Below the pieces are notes generated by a model, which saw only the letters and a program-made list of their open reading frames with translations, was not told the DNA's origin and did not search any database. From the NCBI GenBank assembly GCA_025093555.1, contig JAIWNF010000030.1, positions 310,001-374,000 on the forward strand: a stretch of DNA of 64,000 nucleotides. Direction: 5' to 3'. The DNA comes from Circinella umbellata. Lineage: Eukaryota > Mucoromycota > Mucoromycetes > Mucorales > Lichtheimiaceae. Shown here one piece after another: positions 25,526 through 36,661 of this stretch; position 1 is the first letter of the stretch; the number at the start of each line of letters is the position of its first letter. Made by a program: the position numbers and the translations under genes.

Positions 25526-26157
25526 ATTATCTTCCTCTATGTTCCTTTCTTCAATTTTTAAACCAAAAAATAAAAAAAAAAATAAAGTGAAAGAGAATAT
25601 TATATATAGAAAAATAAAAAAAAAACTTCCATTTAAGTCAAGTTGGTATGACAAACTTCTATTACATATTAGGTAGTGTTACGAATACTCAATGGATAAG
25701 CATTACGTGTGTGAGAGTAAGCATCTTTTCAACTCTCTCTTTTTTTTCTTTACTATCTTAAATTATTGATTAAAAATTATCACTTGTCATTGTTGGTATG
25801 GTTTTAAATAGCTAGTTGCTTAGCAACAACAGCATTTCGCCAAGAATGACTAGAAGAAAATACAAACATGAACCATCATGAGTTTCTTTCTTTATCTATC
25901 TATCTATTTATATATAGAAATATTTGTATAGAAATAATGTTCTTGCTTTCTTGAAATTATTTATACAGATCATTTACTTATAATTATACTATAGCAAGAG
26001 CATAAGTAATACAGATACAAAAAATTTAAAACCCTTGGAAATTTATTCAAGGCGAACCAACATTTTTTTTTGTAGCTCAGCGGACCAACTAGGAGAGTGG
26101 CTTGAAAAGGACCTCCGGCTCGGTGATCATGCTCATTAACAAACGTTTGCGGGTCTA
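25526..26157. promoter_or_regulatory. Divergent promoter region of P450 (-) and RPB4 (+), with an upstream ORF
   Basis: 632 bp between the two divergent starts. It contains a TCTATCTATCTATTTATATATA tract near 25895-25915. On the Rpb4 side, 26070-26157 is clearly more GC-rich than the surroundings. A short uORF (26129-26158, 9 codons plus stop) ends in TAATG, overlapping the Rpb4 start by one base. The TGTAG at 26071-26075 could be the acceptor of a 5'-UTR intron. These are sequence observations and function is inferred. Confidence 0.5.
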
Positions 26158-27076
26158 ATGGCAAGTGGACAAAGACATCTTCGACGGGGAGCACTGGAAC
26201 ATGAAGATGCTGCCACATTAGCTCTTGGTGAAGGTAAAAAAATAAATAAAAATAAAATAACTTATTCATCTCTAAACAACATTACTTTATCCTCTCATCT
26301 ATTTATTCTTTCTTATTTTTATACATATAAACATTTTCTTTTTTTTTACAAACTAATAGTTATAATTTCTTTTTTTTAGAATTCGTAAACTCACAATGTC
26401 TTTATATTTCTGAAGTAAGAATCTTGTTAGAAGCACAACAAGATTCAAAAGAAACTGGCAATGAAAATCGACCTACAACAAGGTTGGAAATTTATATCAT
26501 TTAACAAGAGAGAAAAAAAAAGAAAAGAAATAGATCGATTAATAATTTATTTATTTTTTAAAAAAAAAGTATTACCACCAAAACTTTGGATTACGTACGC
26601 ACATTCAGCCGATTCACAAACCGGGATTCAGTTCGTGAAATTAGACAGTAAGAAGGAATCTGTTTTACTAAAGAAAAAAGAACTCCATATTTACGAAATT
26701 CAATGTTGAAAGGGAATGAGGTTTTATTTTTTTCTAAAAAGATGAGCTTTGTTATTGTAATAAATTGTAGGTTGTTAGGCAAAGATGATTTAGCTCAGTT
26801 TGAAGTTGCCCAATTAGCTAATTTATGTTGTGAAGATGCTGAAGAAGCTAAAGCACTTATTCCTAGGTAAAGTAAAATTCTCTTACTCATATTAAAAGTT
26901 TATGTCAATCGATATATATCCAAAGCTAAAAAAAGAATTAAAAAAAAAAACAACAACAATTGTAAAATTTTATTATTATTTCTCCCCATTGAATCAGTCT
27001 TGGACAAAAAATCGATGATGAAAAAGTACAGGAACTTTTAAATGAAATGTTAACGATTAAAAAGTTCCAAGGCTAG
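26158..27076 (+). CDS. RPB4: DNA-directed RNA polymerase II subunit RPB4
   Basis: Five exons: 26158-26233, 26380-26482, 26570-26647, 26771-26866 and 26998-27076, closing at 143 aa, the usual length of Rpb4/POLR2D. Recognisable stretches are EHEDAATLALGEEF, NSQCLYISEVRILLEAQQ, KTLDYVRTFSRFTNRDSV, LAQFEVAQLANLCCEDAEEA, ALIPSLGQKIDDE and the C-terminal helix ending KKFQG. Rpb4 pairs with Rpb7 to form the stalk of Pol II, acting in initiation and in mRNA export and decay. An in-frame TAA upstream of 26158 fixes this as the first usable ATG. The intron 2 donor is the unusual AG/GTTGGA, and its acceptor is preceded by an A run instead of a pyrimidine tract. Confidence 0.93.
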
Positions 27077-27392
27077 TCAATAGAGGTTTCAAAAAACTAC
27101 TTTTTTTTTTATATTTTTTTTAACGCACAAACACACACATACACATTAAAAAATCTTCCTCATTATTTACATTACAAAATATACAGAAAAAAAAAATCAA
27201 GTGATAACATATTATGAAGGAATTTTTTTTTTTAACTTTTGAAAAATAAAAAAAAACTTGCTTCAATTTCTTTTTTTTAACATGGAAAATATACAACGAT
27301 AATGGTAATAAAGATGGTATGAAAAAATATTATATTATATATGTAAGGAAATTATTATTATTATTATATATGTTATTAAAAATGAGGATCTA
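27077..27392. other. Short convergent 3' region
   Basis: Between the stops of RPB4 (+) and the GT32 gene (-). A/T homopolymers and AATAAA-type signals (27245 and 27308) are present; no gene. Confidence 0.5.
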
Positions 27393-29607
27393 TTAGAATT
27401 GTTCTTGCCAACCTCTTTCTTTTTGCTTCATTTCTTCTTGTTGTTGAGGTGCATTGGCAAATGAAATAGGTGCTAATTGTTGAATTTCTTGAAAAGATAA
27501 AGGTCTTTCCCATATCCGAATATCACGAAAAGATGCTTTTAAACTTGTTGTTGTATCCCATGGATCTTGATAATTACTGTGTTCTGGTTCTGATGATCCA
27601 AACCATACTCCATGTACAAAAGATCCATAAGCCTTGGGTATTTTCCAATTGGAACTACTTGCTATGACATGTCCATCCATATAGAGTGCCAATTCAGGAT
27701 GAATGGAATCTTTTAATTCTTGTACTTCTTCTAATTCGGAAGGATCCACTTTTATTTTCTTTTTGTTGTTTTGTTGTTGATCATTTCCCTTTGGACTATT
27801 GTGATGACGTTCTTCTAACCATGATTGTAGTGGAGTTTTTGGATCTGTATCCAATACCAAAACAAATTGATGATAATTATTATCATGATTAACAGGGAAA
27901 GGATTGGCACGAACCAACATATCCGGTTGATCACGCCAAGACCAATCATCTTCTAATATGACTGTAGTTAAATCCAATGAAATAGGTTCTGTCATTGAAG
28001 AAGGTAGTAATTTTGAAATGGCTTCTGTACGAACATATATCTTTGCACGATCGGTTTGAACGACAACAGCAGTTCCATTTTCTTTATCATAATTATTATC
28101 CAGTTTCATCCACCAACTGACAGTTAAAGAATGGAAAGAAGTATTGGTAGGTACGCCTAAAAAGATATAACTATCTTCACCAGTTAAACGAACACCGTGA
28201 TTATCATAATGACCATTACGAATTAAACCAGAAATCTGGTTACCAGATACATCATCCGCTCTCATTGGATTTGTTTTTGGAATAAATTCATCCTTTTCTA
28301 ATGGCCAATGCCCCACTATATATATATAATTTTAGAATAAATATATTTCATACATAGATGTAGTTTTATCCCCCCCTTCTCACAAAGCTTTTTTTTTTTA
28401 CCTAATTTGTCTGATCGTTCAGTATGTTCCAAAATACGACAAGCACCCGGTCTTGGATCCACTTTACCATCCAATAAAAATGGACGTATTTTACAATATA
28501 AACTAGTATCCACATTTAATATTGTTTCTTCAGTAACATCTTGCATTAAATGTTTTTTAGCAGGCGATTCCCAAATATGAGTTCCCAAGTTTTCTTGATA
28601 ATCATATGATTTTTCTAAATAAGCTGTACGTAAACCGACTGTATCCCACAATGGCCAAAAGAATGCTTTATATCCCAAAATCGTTACTTCATCTGGAAAA
28701 TGAGGAGCTAATTTTCCAGGTAAAATAACAGAATGATAATTCCATTGACTCATATCAAAAGTAGCATAACTAGCATAATAACGTTGTAAAAATCTTGAAT
28801 TTGGACGAGACATCATCATGGCGTTACACAATCCAACTGAACTATCTATTTCATGCAAAAAAGAGTTAATTATTATTATTATTATTTTCTCTATTCTCTC
28901 TCACTTCTCCTCTTTCATATATACATATACAAATATAACTATAATTTTTTTTTACCTTTTCCTTCTTCACCCATTACAAATTCTTGATCCAATAAATGAT
29001 CAATAGGTTTTAATGCAAATAAATCCAAATCAAAATAAATCCCACCAAAATCTCTTAAAGCTTCTAATCGAACCACATCCGCCCGATGAGCAAAATGAGA
29101 TAAAGGTTGACCAAAAATTTGATCTAAAAGAGGTACCTTTCGCATAGTGAGCATGGGTTTTGCTCTTTCAAATAATTCACCTGTAGGTTCATAATGATAA
29201 TGAAGATAAATTTTTTCAGGTTGAATAACATCATGGGCTGCTTTGATAGCAATATAATGAGCTAAATCCAACGTAGGTTCCGGTCCTCTCAATCCATGAA
29301 TGAAATGTATAATTTTAGGTATTCGTTCAGCTGTCGTTGGTGTAGGTTTGATATTTTTGGCAATGGCTAGTTCGGGAAATGTGGTATCTAATGGTTTTTT
29401 TAAAGAAGTATTAGAACCCAAAGTAAACCATTGTTGATAAAAGAAATAGAAACAGAAAAATCCAAGTAAGAATCGAATGATATATCGTTTGGTTAAATAA
29501 CGTTTTAAAGAATGAGATGAAGATCCGTTGGTTTTTGTATATGGATGGTGAAAGGGTAATCGTGATGATGTTCGTCTTGGTGTAAATGGTGAGGATGATG
29601 ATGACAT
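27393..29607 (-). CDS. Type II membrane GT32-like glycosyltransferase fused to a LamG/ConA-like domain
   Basis: Three exons: 29607-28956, 28845-28402 and 28315-27393, in frame, giving 672 aa. A Ser/Arg-rich cytosolic tail is followed by a single signal anchor at about residues 44-60 (FLLGFFCFYFFYQQW), so a Golgi type II protein is expected. The catalytic region resembles the GT32 'sugar-binding DXD' family: RIPKIIHFIHGLRGPEP, HRADVVRLEALRDFGGIYFD with the DLD metal-binding motif, then MSRPNSRFLQRYYASY. These enzymes are typically mannosyl- or related hexosyltransferases. After about residue 360 a jelly-roll lectin-like domain follows (GVRLTGEDSYIFLGVP, SLTVSWWMKLDNN, HQFVLVLDTDP, ASFRDIRIWERPLSFQEI), typical of LamG/concanavalin A-like folds. 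That domain may bind the acceptor glycan. Confidence 0.87.
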
Positions 29608-29630
29608 GATTATCTTTTGATATAATACGT

Positions 29631-29679
<49 letters not shown>

Positions 29680-30594
29680 TACTTAGTAAAAAAAAAGGGC
29701 GAGTAATATATATTGTGATGTATATAGAAAAAAAAACAAAAGGTCAAGTAGTTTTGTAAATTAAGAAAAAAAAAGTAATTAAATTATAAAATGAAATCGA
29801 ATGATCATTGCTTTTCCTTTTTTTTTATGGTTAAACAAGATGGAGTCATATGTTTTTTTTCTGTTTGATATTATATATTAAAAGGATAATCTTGCTCGTT
29901 CTGGATTAAATTTGGGGGAGTTAAACAAACTATAAAATGAAGCTTCTTTAAAACCCGAACACTTGGAATTATAATCGTCGCAAGTTTAAACAATGTATAA
30001 TATAAGTGCTTTAAAGAAAAAAAAGATCTGGCCCTCCAAAACCCCATCTTATTTATGTCAATACAAACTTTTAGTATTATAACTAATCTTTTCCTTTCTC
30101 AAATTATAATAATTTTTTGTTTCACTAGTTTTAATAATTTTTAATCAGTGTACAATGAAAAAGCGGGTTTATGACATCAAACCCTGAAATATAATAGGCT
30201 ATTAATTAAAGCTATAAAAAAAAGGGCGGATGAATATCGTCGCTTTTAAAAAAAGAATCTGGGTCCTCCCATCTTCTGTGTCAATAATCCTTTGATATTA
30301 ATCAGTGTATAATGAAAAAGCGGTTCCATGACATCAATCCTAAAAAAAAAGTCAAAAAAAAAAGAAATTGTTATTTTAAGCATGAATAATAAATAAATTA
30401 CTGTTAAACTGGGGAATCAAACTTTTATATACTTTCTTTTCAACAATTAAAGGCGGGGAAGATGGGTGCTCAAATTCATATGATTTAATATAAAGACACT
30501 ATCAACGATAGATTACAGCTTATATAAAAAGACCTGGTTAATATTTTATAGAATCAGAAAAGCTTTGTTTTCTTTTACGCAAGATTATAATGTT
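29608..30594. other. Intergenic with GT microsatellite and internal duplication
   Basis: A (GT)n run of about 43 bp (29632-29674) sits 25 bp upstream of the GT32 start. Further right, two related segments occur: about 30010-30185 and 30235-30345, each containing ATTAATCAGTGTA(C/T)AATGAA, then AAAGCGG and ATGACATCAA. No ORF is supported. The duplicated block looks like an old, non-coding repeat. Confidence 0.55.
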
Positions 30595-30735
30595 ATACTA
30601 GCAACCCTTCCTCGCCTCGCTCGGATGAATGAGCCCCTTCGCTTCGCTCCGAGTCATTTAGGGGTTTGCGCCGCAAAGGGGGGGGTTCCTCCCCCTTTGA
30701 GCCCAAAAGGCGCTACGCGCTTGGTAGTAAGTGTG
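30595..30735. repeat. GC-rich multi-hairpin cluster
   Basis: An island of G+C-rich sequence in A+T-rich DNA. It holds a perfect 9-bp hairpin (CAAAGGGGG at 30674-30682 with CCCCCTTTG at 30691-30699), a second potential stem (GCTCGGA ... TCCGAG, 30619-30652), a GCGC-TAC-GCGC stem (30711-30721) and the direct repeat TCGCT in CCTCGCCTCGCTCGG and CTTCGCTTCGCTCCG. It is non-coding in appearance. Candidates are a nuclear copy of an organellar GC cluster/double-hairpin element, or the end of a Helitron or foldback element. It lies beside the decayed repeat gene to its right. Confidence 0.65.
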
Positions 30736-30848
30736 TTCAAAGCTGTATAATAGTTTTATTGTGAATTAGCTATAACTTCTGTGTGATTTTAATATAATAG
30801 ATATATATATAAGCTATATACCCACTGTAACCTTGAAAACAACAATAA

Positions 30849-33079
30849 TTAAAATGAAACTGGTGGGTAAAAATGTAATTGCTGTAAAGATGAATAAAAG
30901 AGAGGTTTTTTTTGTATGTTTATATTGTTGTAGAGGTACGTATTGTGACTCTTTTTTGATGATGCTGAACTACTGTTCGAAGGTGTGGAAGAATTAGTGT
31001 CAATTGATTTTGTGATGTAATTCGTGCGGATGGATTTTCTTTGCTTTTCCCGAAGAAATTTAAAACATAAACTCGCATTTTTTTGTAACATTTGCTCTAT
31101 CATTGTATAGATTTCACACAATAAGATACAGTATATCATAGAAAAAGTCATACTCATTGCAAAACCAAATTAAAAAAAACCGTGTCGATATGAAAAATAT
31201 ATACCTCCATAGTGCATAGTGATTCAAAAGCGTGTGCAAGAACACCAAAACCATGGCGATCACGGGGTATATAAAACACAGACGATGGAAACAAACGATA
31301 AACACCTTCGTATTAAGGTCCATAATGAATAATGAACATCGAAAACCTATGAATAAAATTGATGATTATAACACTGATCTATGTGTTTTGTCCATTTAAT
31401 ATCTTACCTTCAATCAAAAGACCCACTACTGTTATCCCAGGATTATCCATATCATAATGAGTCCATTTTGTCAATTGTGTTTTTATTGGATTTGCAAGCT
31501 TGGCAAAACCCAGTCTACTGCCTGTTCTAATTTTTTATGCGGAGGCTTGACTCCCCAGATTAAAAGATGTTGTGTTGGCATAACATCGTAGTCAAAATCC
31601 ATTGACAAGTCAGGGAACACGTAGGCTTGTTTTATTTTTGTCTGAATCTTTGTGAGCAATTTTCCCATCGGTTCTAAATATACATAAAGAAGTTAAAAAC
31701 ATGATACGTCTGTAAAAAGATAGTCACTACGTCATAATTTATTTTATATTTTACCCATTTCTTGTCAAGATATTGGTTTCCTTAAAAAAGGCTAACATCA
31801 AAGGAGATACAGCAGAAATAGAAAAGGTACTCTCCATTTTGTCTGATTTCTTTGCTGATTCTGGTGAGTATGCGGTTATTCTAAGTGAAGGAATATCGAT
31901 ATAAGTATATACATACGCATCAAGTAAAGGTATATATAACTATGTATAGTATAATTAATTTGTATATTGGTCACATACATGTTGCGTAGTGATTCACGAA
32001 TAAGATCTTCATCGTCATTCAATTTTTATACAATATTACTCAATTTTTTATATTTTTACTGCCCGCCTATTGTCATTCACAAAAGTTCATCGATTAACAA
32101 GTATTCTTCTTTTTATAAAAAATAACAATTACTACCTTTGTAAATTTTTTGATAATCGATTCGGTTTTTTTTGATAAAGAATGAATTAGATAGAGTTCAT
32201 TACATTCTTCTATAATATCTTCCCAGGTGTTCCGATCGAATCCATACTCCAAAGACGAATCAGGACATATCCAATTTGAATCGTCGAATAGAAAGATATT
32301 ATTGAGGGAACTAAAAGTACATTTGACCACGTTAATATTTCATATTATGCTATCTACTATTTAGGACCCAGTTAACTTACGGTTCCTCTTGGTAAGTTTC
32401 TAGTATATTTTTTTCCCCTTTATTGAAGGCTTCTTCACGGTATTTGAGTAGTAAATCTGAAATTACGACTCCATCAACTTCCCACTATAAAAACAAGTAT
32501 TAGTATCCATTTCATTCTTGAAAACAAAATCAATCTATTACCTTCTCGATTATTGGATCTAACACGACCGACGGGATTTCTTTTTCAGAAATATATAAAG
32601 TTAATTTTTTTCGCCATTATAGTTGATCGTTAGATATACATTTGGTGATATTTAATTGATACATGATTTTAACGTTACTTATTATGACTTACTCGTTTGT
32701 TGGTACTATCGGTACTACGTGTAGCGGTCGGTGTGATTTGTGTGATAGATGGCGAAGATGATGATGAGACTATTTGTGTCTTCGCGGCCCCTTTTACGGG
32801 CCGTTTCCTAAGCGACATACATCAAGTTAGAAGTATGTAATGGATGGAATTCACAACACAAAGTATTACCTCAGATTTTTGTGGATCAGTGTTTGAAAAA
32901 ATCTAATTTATTATAAAAGGTGTAAGCTTTTTTCTTTCACAGAGAAATGATAATTTCATTCATATATTTACCTGACTTTCTATGTACTTCCAATCGGGTT
33001 GTCCTTTCTTGTAAACCTAGTACATATATCCCATATATTAGCAAATTGAATGTTCAGCGATTTATGCTTCATACCTTTA
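30849..33079 (-). pseudogene. Decayed copy 1 of a dispersed Mucorales gene family
   Basis: Read on the minus strand, coding pieces with splice-like borders run from about 33020 to 30849: VYKKGQPDWKYIESQ; IFSNTDPQKSE; MSLRKRPVKGAAKTQIV (from 32818) with a Ser/Thr tail; LTLYISEKEIPSVVLDPIIEK; WEVDGVVISDLLLKYREEAF; FLFDDSNWICPDSSLEYGF; ITAYSPESAKKSDKMESTF; MGKLLTKIQTKIKQAYVFPD, LSMDFDYDVMPTQHLLIWGV; TKWTHYDMDNPGITVVGLL; MDLNTKVFIVCFHRLCFIY; and a Ser/Asn-rich C-terminus. Lesions include a +2 frameshift in the A run near 31533 relative to copy 2 and a lost acceptor AG near 32618. Function is unknown to me. The second, inverted copy lies at 36740-38990. A PIF/Harbinger element inserted at its 5' end. 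Confidence 0.6.
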
Positions 33080-33294
33080 GACCAGCCGCAGCGGTGCTGT
33101 TACACCCACTGTTATGTTAAATTTAACAGCTTGATAACAGCACCGCTGCGTGGGGGTAGCTGTTATGTGAGCTGTTAAATTTAACTTTTTTCTTGAAAGC
33201 TGTGAAATTTCACAGCTGTTTGAATTCAAAATAAAAAATTACTACAGAATTGTAAAGACTTTCCCTCTACACCCTCATCAGAGAAAAAAAACAC

Positions 33295-33836
33295 ATGCCT
33301 ACTACTCCAACCACTACTCCTACCATTGTTTTTGGTACCAACATCCAACGCAAGAAGAAAGGTAAAGACTTTACTAAAGATGAAGACATCGGGCTTGTTG
33401 AAGCATATCTTGGCGTCACCACCCGGCCAGAAGTAGGAGACGACATGACTGATGAAACCATGTGGTCTTTAATCAAATCCGCATTCATTACGAAAACTCG
33501 AGATTCGCAATCCCCGGATACCACTTCATCGAAGTGTCAATATTTCTCTGCGAATTACGCGAAAGTGATGGCCCAGCCACATAGTGGTGAAAACGACAAT
33601 GATATGGTGAGCTAATTTTGCATCTATATAAAAACTTCAGCAACTAAAGTTAGCAGGCAATTAACAATGACATATAGTATGAACGGGCCTGCGAAAAGTA
33701 TGTCGACTCCCGTCCCGCCAATAGTGGCAAAAACTTCGGATTGAAGCATGTATGGGACTTACTGAAAGAAGAGCCCAAATGGAAGCCCCAAGCTCCTAAG
33801 TCAAATAACGGGGCAGAGATGGCGCATTACCATTAA
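33295..33836 (+). CDS. SANT/Myb-like protein of the PIF/Harbinger element, 3'-truncated
   Basis: Two exons, 33295-33606 and 33678-33836, in frame, 156 aa. The N-terminus is Thr/Pro-rich. Next comes a trihelix/SANT-like region (KDFTKDEDIGLVEAYLGV, MWSLIKSAFITKTRD, SSKCQYFSANYAKVM), then YERACEKYVDSRP with NFGLKHVWDLLKEEPKWKPQ. This matches the layout of the second protein of PIF/Harbinger elements (Myb/SANT with a NAM-associated C-terminal domain), which binds element ends and brings the transposase to the nucleus. After about residue 140 the reading runs into antisense transposase sequence and stops within a dozen codons, so the native C-terminus is missing. Confidence 0.7.
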
Positions 33837-34631
33837 TGACCTCGTCAAACAAAGGGGATTTATGTAAGACGTTGATGTCATTACATGAGCCAGGAACACC
33901 AAAAAACGAATGCCATATCCATAAGTCATGTGAAGCGACAGCTTCAAGGATGACTGTGATGTACCTTCTTTACCACAAGTGTGCATGCCGGCCCAACCGG
34001 TCGGACAGTTATTCCACTGTCAATGTATGCAATCCAAGGATACAAGCATACCTGGAAACCCGCGTGCTTCACCAAGGGCCAACAGACGTTTGAGGTCTTG
34101 CTCATTAGGGGCTCAAAGATATTCTTCCCCAAAGCACTCGATAACCCCTTTGCAGAATTCATTCAAAGAGTTTCGCGCTGTTGTCTCACTGATCGTTAAA
34201 TACTCGTCGACAGCATCAGCAGGACCACCATACGCAATTATACGCATAGCTGCGGTACCTTTGACATACGGATGTATCCCAGGCTTTCCCGCAGCATCAG
34301 TTCTTTCTTGAAAGTACTCATACTTTGTTTCAAGTTCTTGCATGATACACAAAAATAATTCACGTCCCATACGAAAACGACGACGAAAATATGAGGTATC
34401 GTATTTGGGAACAGGTACAAAATAATCTTCCGTGATTTTTTTTTAAAAAGGGCACGATTACGTTTAATAACTTTCTTTTTCGGTTTTTCGATAGTAGAAT
34501 TCGTGATGAGATTTCTTTCTCGTGAATGTTGTAAGACACGAGCAGCAATTTGTCGTGCATTAATACTATTTCTCTCCGTTTTCTCATCGAGATCACGTTT
34601 TTTGTTTACGGTTTTTGAAGAATTTAGACAT
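33803..34631 (-). pseudogene. HARBI1-type transposase nuclease, broken
   Basis: Starts near 34631 (MSKFFKNRKQK). Diagnostic blocks are RMGRELFLCIMQELE, FQERTDAAGKPGIHPYVKGT, AYGGPADAVDEYLTISETT, CFGEEYL, LKRLLALGEARGFPGML and CIH.QWNNCPTGW, which follow the usual order of HARBI1/DDE_4 proteins. Lesions seen: frameshifts in the A runs near 34605 and 34440, TGA in place of Arg after GEEYL, TGA in place of Trp after DCIH (an active-site block), and another frameshift near 33980. The C-terminal part with the last catalytic acidic residue is absent. It cannot encode an active nuclease. Confidence 0.85.
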
Positions 34632-34736
34632 CGTTGTTGTATTAATGAACAGAATCAATAATTTTATGAAGAGGAACAACTTATTAAAATTTTTGGTGTT
34701 GACAATTTTGTAACAGCATCGCTGTGGCTGGTCTTA

Positions 34737-35948
34737 TATTACGGTCAGTGACCGTTTTTTTGAAGACTTGACATCAGAAGCGTAGTCATGGGATCTCTTG
34801 TAAAATATAATCAACAAAAGCTATTTTACACATTTAGAATTATATGCTTAAAGTATATCCATTGTAATTCAGCATAACTTACACTTTTTAAAGATTTCAG
34901 CCAGCCAAACGGAATTTTTTGTTTCAAAATCCGATATGGTATTAAAAAAATGATTATAATAATAAAAGTGATGATAAGTTAGAATTAATCTTGGAATACA
35001 TGGATCCTTGATGAAACATATTGTATTTGTAGAATAAAAAGATCATGCATTGAAAAATTATAAATACAGACTTGAATGATATTGACTATCAGTTTTATTT
35101 ACTTTTAATATGAGGTTATGAATTCTCACAAAAGAAATACATGTATATATGCTATAAGCAAACAACTAGTGACACAATGAGCGCCTTTTTTTTATAGCAT
35201 TTTTTCTTGTATTCTACATTCACCCGAGATTATCTTTCATGGATGATCATAGCACTAGTCTTTTTGAACGCGCGAAAAAGTCCTAGGTCACCTTTTTTGT
35301 ATTCATCGTTTGGTGGTTAAATAGAATTAGAATTTATATTTATTAAAATGGAAGAATAGGATGACTCGTATCTATGGGCATATAGTCGCTCCCTAGAATA
35401 TTTTATGGATTGAAATAAAATTGTATACAGAAAATAGAGAAGATTTCAGATGGAATGGTTGAGTAAGTGAAAATAGCTCGGTTTACGGCTGCTCTAATTG
35501 ATATACTTTCGTTTTTTTTTGTCTCTTTACAATGTACTATCATTTTTTTTGTATTGTGTCCACAAAGACGATGTAAAGCCAAATTATTATTACTGGTATA
35601 ATCTTGGTGTTACTTGTGCTGGTCACTGGTCGAGGTTTAGTAATTATGCCCGGGCCTATTAGTACAGATTGGATAGATAGCCAAGACAAGACAGTACAAG
35701 TAGCCAAATTATTTTTTATTATTTTAATTTATGTACGATGGTCTTGGCATGTGTGATATTTGGTTATTTTAATAAAAGTAGGAAATAAAAAACAGACATG
35801 GTAAAAACCTTCGAGACTGTTATATGTTTTTAATAATACGGCGTTGGCACCTAGTCATCAGAGAAATCCAGCTTCAGAAAGCTGGCAAATCGATGCGGTT
35901 GACTCAGTATAAAGAAGCGGCCACAAGGTTATAATGTTATATATATAT
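34737..35948. other. A+T-rich spacer, no gene recognised
   Basis: Immediately right of the Harbinger element a short stretch may continue the 5' part of decayed gene copy 1 (minus-strand FKKTVTDRNIR, ending at a possible donor re-formed across the insertion). Beyond about 34800 I see only scattered A/T-rich sequence and no supported feature. Confidence 0.4.
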
Positions 35949-36661
35949 TGTTACGTTCCATTCGGATCGTAATTAATAAAATAAAAAGAAAATATAAGAA
36001 ATTCCGAGTAAAAGACTCAAGGAATAAGGAAAGTTATATCAATAACTTATCCAATAAAAAGAAAAATAAATAAACGGGCGGTTTTTATAACTAGCAAATT
36101 CAACCGATCAAAATAGTCGGGAAAAGAGTTTATTTCAATAGAATGACAGTAAACTCATTGTTATTTTGTGTGAAAGGAAGAAACTATCCTTTTTATACTT
36201 ATTATTTACCTATCTAACTTCTTAATTCGAATCTTATTTTAGGTGGAATCGAATCTTGTTCCAGGTAAAATCGAGTCTCATTCCAGGTGAATATAATTAA
36301 TTCTTATTGGATACGTAGAGATGAAATTTATTATTGATTGTAAAACTTCTGGTATTTATTTGATAATAATGATATAGAAAAATAGGGGAAAACCAGAAAA
36401 GAGAGATAACAATACATAAGCTATATACCCAGTGTAACCTTGAAAACAACAATAATTAACTGGTGGGAGGGGTGCTATTTATTAATGACACCATTTACAT
36501 ACTTTATCCAATTATTTAATCTACTCTTATCGAATTAGTACGTATACCATTAAAATGATTGATAAAATTTCATGAGTTTCTTGTGGTATAGCGGATATCA
36601 TTCGTTTTTTTTTCTATATCATAATTATCATGATACACTAATAATAATCAGGTACGTAACA
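35949..36661. repeat. LTR-like segment (TGTTACGT ... ACGTAACA) with internal 22-bp tandem repeat
   Basis: Begins TGTTACGT and ends ACGTAACA, an 8-bp perfect inverted terminus starting TG and ending CA as in LTRs; 713 bp. No 5-bp target duplication is obvious and no retrotransposon proteins flank it, so a solo LTR is only one option. Inside, 36223-36289 has three tandem 22-bp units containing AATCGA(A/G)TCT. The right third (from about 36420) resembles 39835-40075 and its first 45 bp also match 30811-30870. Confidence 0.35.

Larger units (their letters stand above)
33080..34733. mobile_element. PIF/Harbinger DNA transposon, internally deleted
   Basis: 1654 bp with 24-bp terminal inverted repeats (22 of 24 matching): GACCAGCCGCAGCGGTGCTG at the left (from 33080) and GACCAGCCACAGCGATGCTG on the complement of the right end. 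It is flanked by TTA at 33077-33079 and 34734-34736, the 3-bp TWA target duplication of the PIF/Harbinger superfamily. It holds the two typical genes, a SANT/Myb-like protein (+) and a HARBI1 nuclease (-), whose 3' ends now overlap, showing that internal sequence was lost. The left end also carries a perfect 15-bp inverted repeat of the terminus (33088-33102 with 33135-33149). Confidence 0.85.

Noticed and set aside
25970..26269. Minus-strand frame across the RPB4 first exon
   Set aside because: It covers the GC-richer leader and first exon of RPB4 on the other strand; the spliced RPB4 model explains the sequence.
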